In this document: piece after piece, positions 61,432 to 64,000 of the stretch | Layout: the number at the start of each line of letters is the position of its first letter | How positions within the stretch are numbered: position 1 is the first letter of the stretch | Origin: Paenibacillus koleovorans NBRC 103111 | Lineage (GTDB): Bacteria; Bacillota; Bacilli; Paenibacillales; NBRC-103111 | Direction: 5' to 3' | Assembly (NCBI RefSeq): GCF_004000845.1 | Contig: NZ_BIMA01000029.1 | Coordinates: 1 to 64,000, forward strand | Length of the DNA stretch: 64,000 bases | The notes under the pieces: generated by a model | What the model was told of the DNA's origin: nothing | What the model saw: only the letters and a program-made list of their open reading frames with translations | Database searches by the model: none | Translations under genes and position numbers: made by a program

Positions 61432-62298
61432 ATGGAAATGCTCATGAATCAAGAATTGCAGCCGCGCATTCGCTATACGGACTTGCTCTATTTCCGACAA
61501 TGGAGAACGGCCCCGCGCATTGTGACGGATTACATGCTGATCTATTTGCAGGAAGGCTCCATGGAGCTGACGGTGAACGGGGAGAAGTACCGGCTAAAGC
61601 AGGGGCAATTTTGTTTCGTTCAGCCCGGCATCGTCCATCAAGTCGAATCCGAAGCCGATATCACGATTCTATCCCTGCACTTGGATTTGTTTCCGAACAC
61701 AGCCGCCAAGGGGGAAGAGGACCCGCTGATCGTTACGCTGGAGCAGGGCGCCGCTCCCCTCACGGCGAATATTCAACCGAGCCTTGCCGCTTATGCGGAT
61801 ATTCACATGCCTGTTGTGCTCCAGCCTGCCAGAAGCGAGTGGATGGTGAAGACGATGGCGCAGGCAATCGAGCACTGGAACCGCAAAAACGCGCTGGACC
61901 TGCTGCAAGCTAACGTCAAAGCGGCAGAGATTATGCTGGAGCTGCTGCATCAATATCGGACTAGCGAGTCCTCGGAGCACAAAGCGTCCGCCGACTTGCA
62001 GTGGGTACCCGCCTATATGCAGTATCGGTTGGCAGAATCGCTGACCGTCGGGCAGATCGCGCACAAGGCGCTCATGTCCAAATCGTATTTCTCCATGCGG
62101 TTTCGCGAGCAATTCGGGCTATCGCCTCATCAATTTTTGCTGAAGCTGCGGCTCGACTATGCGACGGAGCTGCTGCAGGGCACGTCCATACCGCTTCAGG
62201 ACATCTCCGACAGCTGCGGCTTTTCGAGTGTCCATCATTTTTCGAAAATGTATAAGATTCACCGCGGATGCCCGCCAAGTCGGGTGCGGTCCCAATAA
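61432..62298 (+). CDS. AraC-family regulator with cupin domain
   Basis: A 288-residue regulator. The cupin part contains YLQEGSMELTVNGEKYRLKQ and QFCFVQPGIVHQVE; the HTH part has LTVGQIAHKALMSKSYFSMR and SCGFSSVHHFSKMYKIHRG. The end (CPPSRVRSQ) is slightly degenerate against the usual TPSEYR. It lies eight bases after the TPR gene. ATG 61432 has only a weak ribosome site; ATG 61444 is an alternative. Confidence 0.88.
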   Translation: MEMLMNQELQPRIRYTDLLYFRQWRTAPRIVTDYMLIYLQEGSMELTVNGEKYRLKQGQFCFVQPGIVHQVESEADITILSLHLDLFPNTAAKGEEDPLIVTLEQGAAPLTANIQPSLAAYADIHMPVVLQPARSEWMVKTMAQAIEHWNRKNALDLLQANVKAAEIMLELLHQYRTSESSEHKASADLQWVPAYMQYRLAESLTVGQIAHKALMSKSYFSMRFREQFGLSPHQFLLKLRLDYATELLQGTSIPLQDISDSCGFSSVHHFSKMYKIHRGCPPSRVRSQ

Positions 62299-62361
62299 GA
62301 AAAAGCGCTTTTGATCAATTTTTCGCTTGTTTTAACAAAGCCAAACGCTTCGGTCGCCTCC

Positions 62362-62367
62362 TATAAT
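62362..62367 (+). promoter_or_regulatory. -10 box (TATAAT) before the ferritin-like gene
   Basis: TATAAT lies 40 bases before ATG 62407. No good -35 is found at 16-18 bases; TTAACA at 62332 is too far (24 bases). Confidence 0.35.
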
Positions 62368-62406
62368 GAGTGTATGAACTACACTTCCATTCAGGAGGCT
62401 TTTTAT

Positions 62407-63681
62407 ATGACGACATATGTGGGCATCTCGAATCCGCACAGCGTGGGCAAGTACGGCGTCGATCAAAATTCGAAGGTATTGAGACGGTATCGATATATTC
62501 ATGAGCAGCTGTTCCGCACGGAAGCGGCTCAGCTGCCTGCTCGAGGGCATTGGGATCTGAAGGCGGCGCTCGGCAAACATCTCTATGAGGATGCGGAAGC
62601 CGCGGGGGCGCTGCGCGCAAGAGTGCTGGAGCTCCGAACGCCTGCCCCTCATCTGCAGAAAGCGCCGAACCTGGCGTTGTCGCTGCTGTTCGAGGAGCTG
62701 ATCTTCGCGCAGTCGGATATGGAGCTGCTGGTCGGCATCTACCGGGTCCTGAAGCCGGCGCTTTTGGAAGCGTATGCGCAGCACATGGCGGAGACCCAGC
62801 AGCTGGTCGACTATCCGACGATTCGCGTGTTAAGAGGCTTGAGCCTGGATTTGCGCGAGCAAATCGAATGGGGCGAGAGCATGATCGCCCGATTGGAGCA
62901 GGAGGGGGAAGCGGCGGAGGAAGCGGCTGAATTCGGGCAGCGCATGGCCGGATATTTGGCCGCGGCGGGCGGAATCAATGGAGAGCTGGGGGCTGCGGCG
63001 CAAGTGCCTGCCCGCTGGCGGTCGGGCAAGCCGTATGAAATGCCGAAGAACGCTGTCCGCGATCCGAAGCGGATGGGGGGAACCGCGCTTGGTCGCACGG
63101 CGATCCCGAACATCCCGACCGATCCGGTTGCGATCCGCCTGTTCCAGATGATGAAGGGGCGCCAGGAGGAAATGGCGGCCGTGGAAAACTTGGCGAGCAT
63201 TGTCTACGACCAGAAGGATATGCCTTGGGAGTTTTATCAGGATCTGGCCCGGCATTTGTGGGACGAAGTGAGGCATTCCTTGTTCGGCCAAGCTGCATTG
63301 GAAGCCGAAGGCGTCGATTGGAGCGTCTTGCGGCAATATGTCGGCGGCTACGATCCGCTGATCGGCAAGCTGCCAGCCCAGCGGTATGCGGTGCTTAGCA
63401 TCGCGGTAGAGGAGAAGGCGATGGCACGGCCGGGCAAAGTGTGGGAGTACGAGTTTTGCCGCGATGAAGCGAAACATCCGCTGATGACGCGGTTCCAGGA
63501 TTACGACTGGGCGGACGAGGTGACCCATGCCGGCTTCGGCCGCAAGTGGACGCCGGAGATGTTCGGCGAGGAGCTGGAATATATTCGCGTAGCGGCGGAG
63601 TTGGATTTGAAGGAGCGGGACAGAGTGTTGGAAGTATGGGCCGAGCAGGACGCGGCTAAGACACGTGCTTCGAATGGCTGA
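62407..63681 (+). CDS. Ferritin-like (putative di-iron) protein of unknown function
   Basis: A 424-residue, mostly helical protein. Possible di-iron ligands are FEELIF (about 95-100), E287-x2-H290 in WDEVRHSLFGQ, a VEEKAM segment and E371-x2-H374 in DEVTHAGFGRKW. The spacing and the EVTH-G-x-x-W pattern recall DUF455-type ferritin-like proteins, but I do not recognise an exact family. AGGAGG lies about ten bases before ATG 62407. It stands ahead of an FAD oxidoreductase, so an oxidative reaction is possible. Function unknown. Confidence 0.7.
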   Translation: MTTYVGISNPHSVGKYGVDQNSKVLRRYRYIHEQLFRTEAAQLPARGHWDLKAALGKHLYEDAEAAGALRARVLELRTPAPHLQKAPNLALSLLFEELIFAQSDMELLVGIYRVLKPALLEAYAQHMAETQQLVDYPTIRVLRGLSLDLREQIEWGESMIARLEQEGEAAEEAAEFGQRMAGYLAAAGGINGELGAAAQVPARWRSGKPYEMPKNAVRDPKRMGGTALGRTAIPNIPTDPVAIRLFQMMKGRQEEMAAVENLASIVYDQKDMPWEFYQDLARHLWDEVRHSLFGQAALEAEGVDWSVLRQYVGGYDPLIGKLPAQRYAVLSIAVEEKAMARPGKVWEYEFCRDEAKHPLMTRFQDYDWADEVTHAGFGRKWTPEMFGEELEYIRVAAELDLKERDRVLEVWAEQDAAKTRASNG

Positions 63682-63889
63682 GGACCGGTTCCGGAATGTC
63701 GTAAACGACGGCTTTAGCGGCAATAAACCAGGATTGGACATGCAAATTACCTTCTGGTCGTTGCATGAATGGGGCAGCGCCGGCAAGCTGTGGTCGTCGC
63801 TGGCAGCAGTCGCTCTTGATGAGACGGATGCTGGAATGGTTGGCGGGTAGCAGGCCGACTTCATTCCCAGGGAAAGGAACAGTCAACGC
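63682..63889. other. Short intergenic stretch, no supported gene
   Basis: A 57-codon open frame from ATG 63674 to 63850 exists but shows no recognisable domain, no ribosome site and overlaps the end of the ferritin-like gene; I do not call it. Confidence 0.4.
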
Positions 63890-64000
63890 ATGAGTGAAGC
63901 TTTATTCCGATTGCAACGAGATATCCCGGTAGAGCAGGGGTACGATTTGGTTGTAGCGGGCGGCGGCCCGGCAGGTGTGGCGGCGGCCGTATGTGCGGCC
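63890..64000 (+). CDS. FAD-dependent oxidoreductase (N-terminus only, cut by window end)
   Basis: 37 codons are present, starting MSEALFRLQRDIPVEQGYDL and continuing into VVAGGGPAGVAAAVCAA, the dinucleotide-binding beta-alpha-beta motif (GGGPAG) of FAD-dependent oxidoreductases. GGGAAAGGA lies about 11 bases before ATG. The gene runs beyond the window; the subfamily cannot be judged from this part. Confidence 0.85.
   Translation, partial: MSEALFRLQRDIPVEQGYDLVVAGGGPAGVAAAVCAA

Noticed and set aside
63674-63850. Small gene of 58 residues
   Set aside because: No ribosome site, overlaps the preceding gene, and no recognisable domain or repeat.

Overview
The window looks like one chromosomal segment of a GC-rich, spore-forming Gram-positive bacterium of the Paenibacillaceae (Paenibacillus or Cohnella type). 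The evidence is a GerA-type germinant receptor operon, two YheC/YheD spore-coat ATP-grasp proteins, a YesM/YesN-like two-component pair next to an Lpl-type sugar ABC importer, many AraC regulators, six Gfo/Idh/MocA oxidoreductases, SLH surface anchoring, strong AGGAGG ribosome sites and many U-run hairpin terminators. No rRNA, tRNA, CRISPR array or transposase gene was seen. Species-level identity cannot be read from the sequence.

Layout. 0.2-5.8 kb: a membrane-anchored AraC regulator, a class B penicillin-binding protein and a YheC/D protein. 6.0-14.4 kb: response regulator, a sensor kinase with a doubled sensor that is broken by a frameshift, a lipoprotein binding protein, two permeases and a BNR/sialidase-like protein. 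14.4-19.9 kb (minus strand): a carbohydrate or sugar-acid catabolic operon (IclR regulator, aldehyde dehydrogenase remnant, Gfo/Idh, HpcH/HpaI aldolase, two SDRs of which one is frameshifted, aldo/keto reductase). 19.9-20.8 kb: a repeat-bearing gene-free stretch. 20.8-26.7 kb: a HAD phosphatase and a YheC/D protein that converge with overlapping low-complexity tails, then the gerKB-KA-KC operon. 26.9-39.3 kb: sugar metabolism with five Gfo/Idh paralogues, xylAB, a ROK repressor and two AraC regulators. 39.5-42.5 kb: recQ and an Rpn/PD-(D/E)XK nuclease-like protein. 42.5-52.1 kb: pectin and rhamnogalacturonan genes (GH78 rhamnosidase, AraC regulator, pectate lyase with cohesin-like and dockerin modules, SLH-anchored cohesin-like protein) and manA. 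52.3-58.3 kb: a thiazole/oxazole-modified microcin (TOMM) cluster of the heterocycloanthracin type. 58.4-64.0 kb: tandem SGNH hydrolases, a TPR protein, an AraC regulator, a ferritin-like protein and the start of an FAD oxidoreductase.

The two most notable systems are the TOMM cluster and the cohesin/dockerin pair. The TOMM precursor has 23 cysteines and a core of four exact-period 30-bp repeats with mixed CX2C and CX3C spacing; it sits directly before a ThiF-like leader-binding protein, an E1-like/YcaO fusion and a SagB dehydrogenase. In the other locus, a secreted pectate lyase with both a cohesin-like and a dockerin module lies next to an S-layer-anchored cohesin-like protein, which suggests a minimal cell-surface pectinolytic complex. 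Two separate single-base losses (sensor kinase, SDR) and one deletion remnant (aldehyde dehydrogenase) show either local gene decay or sequencing indels.
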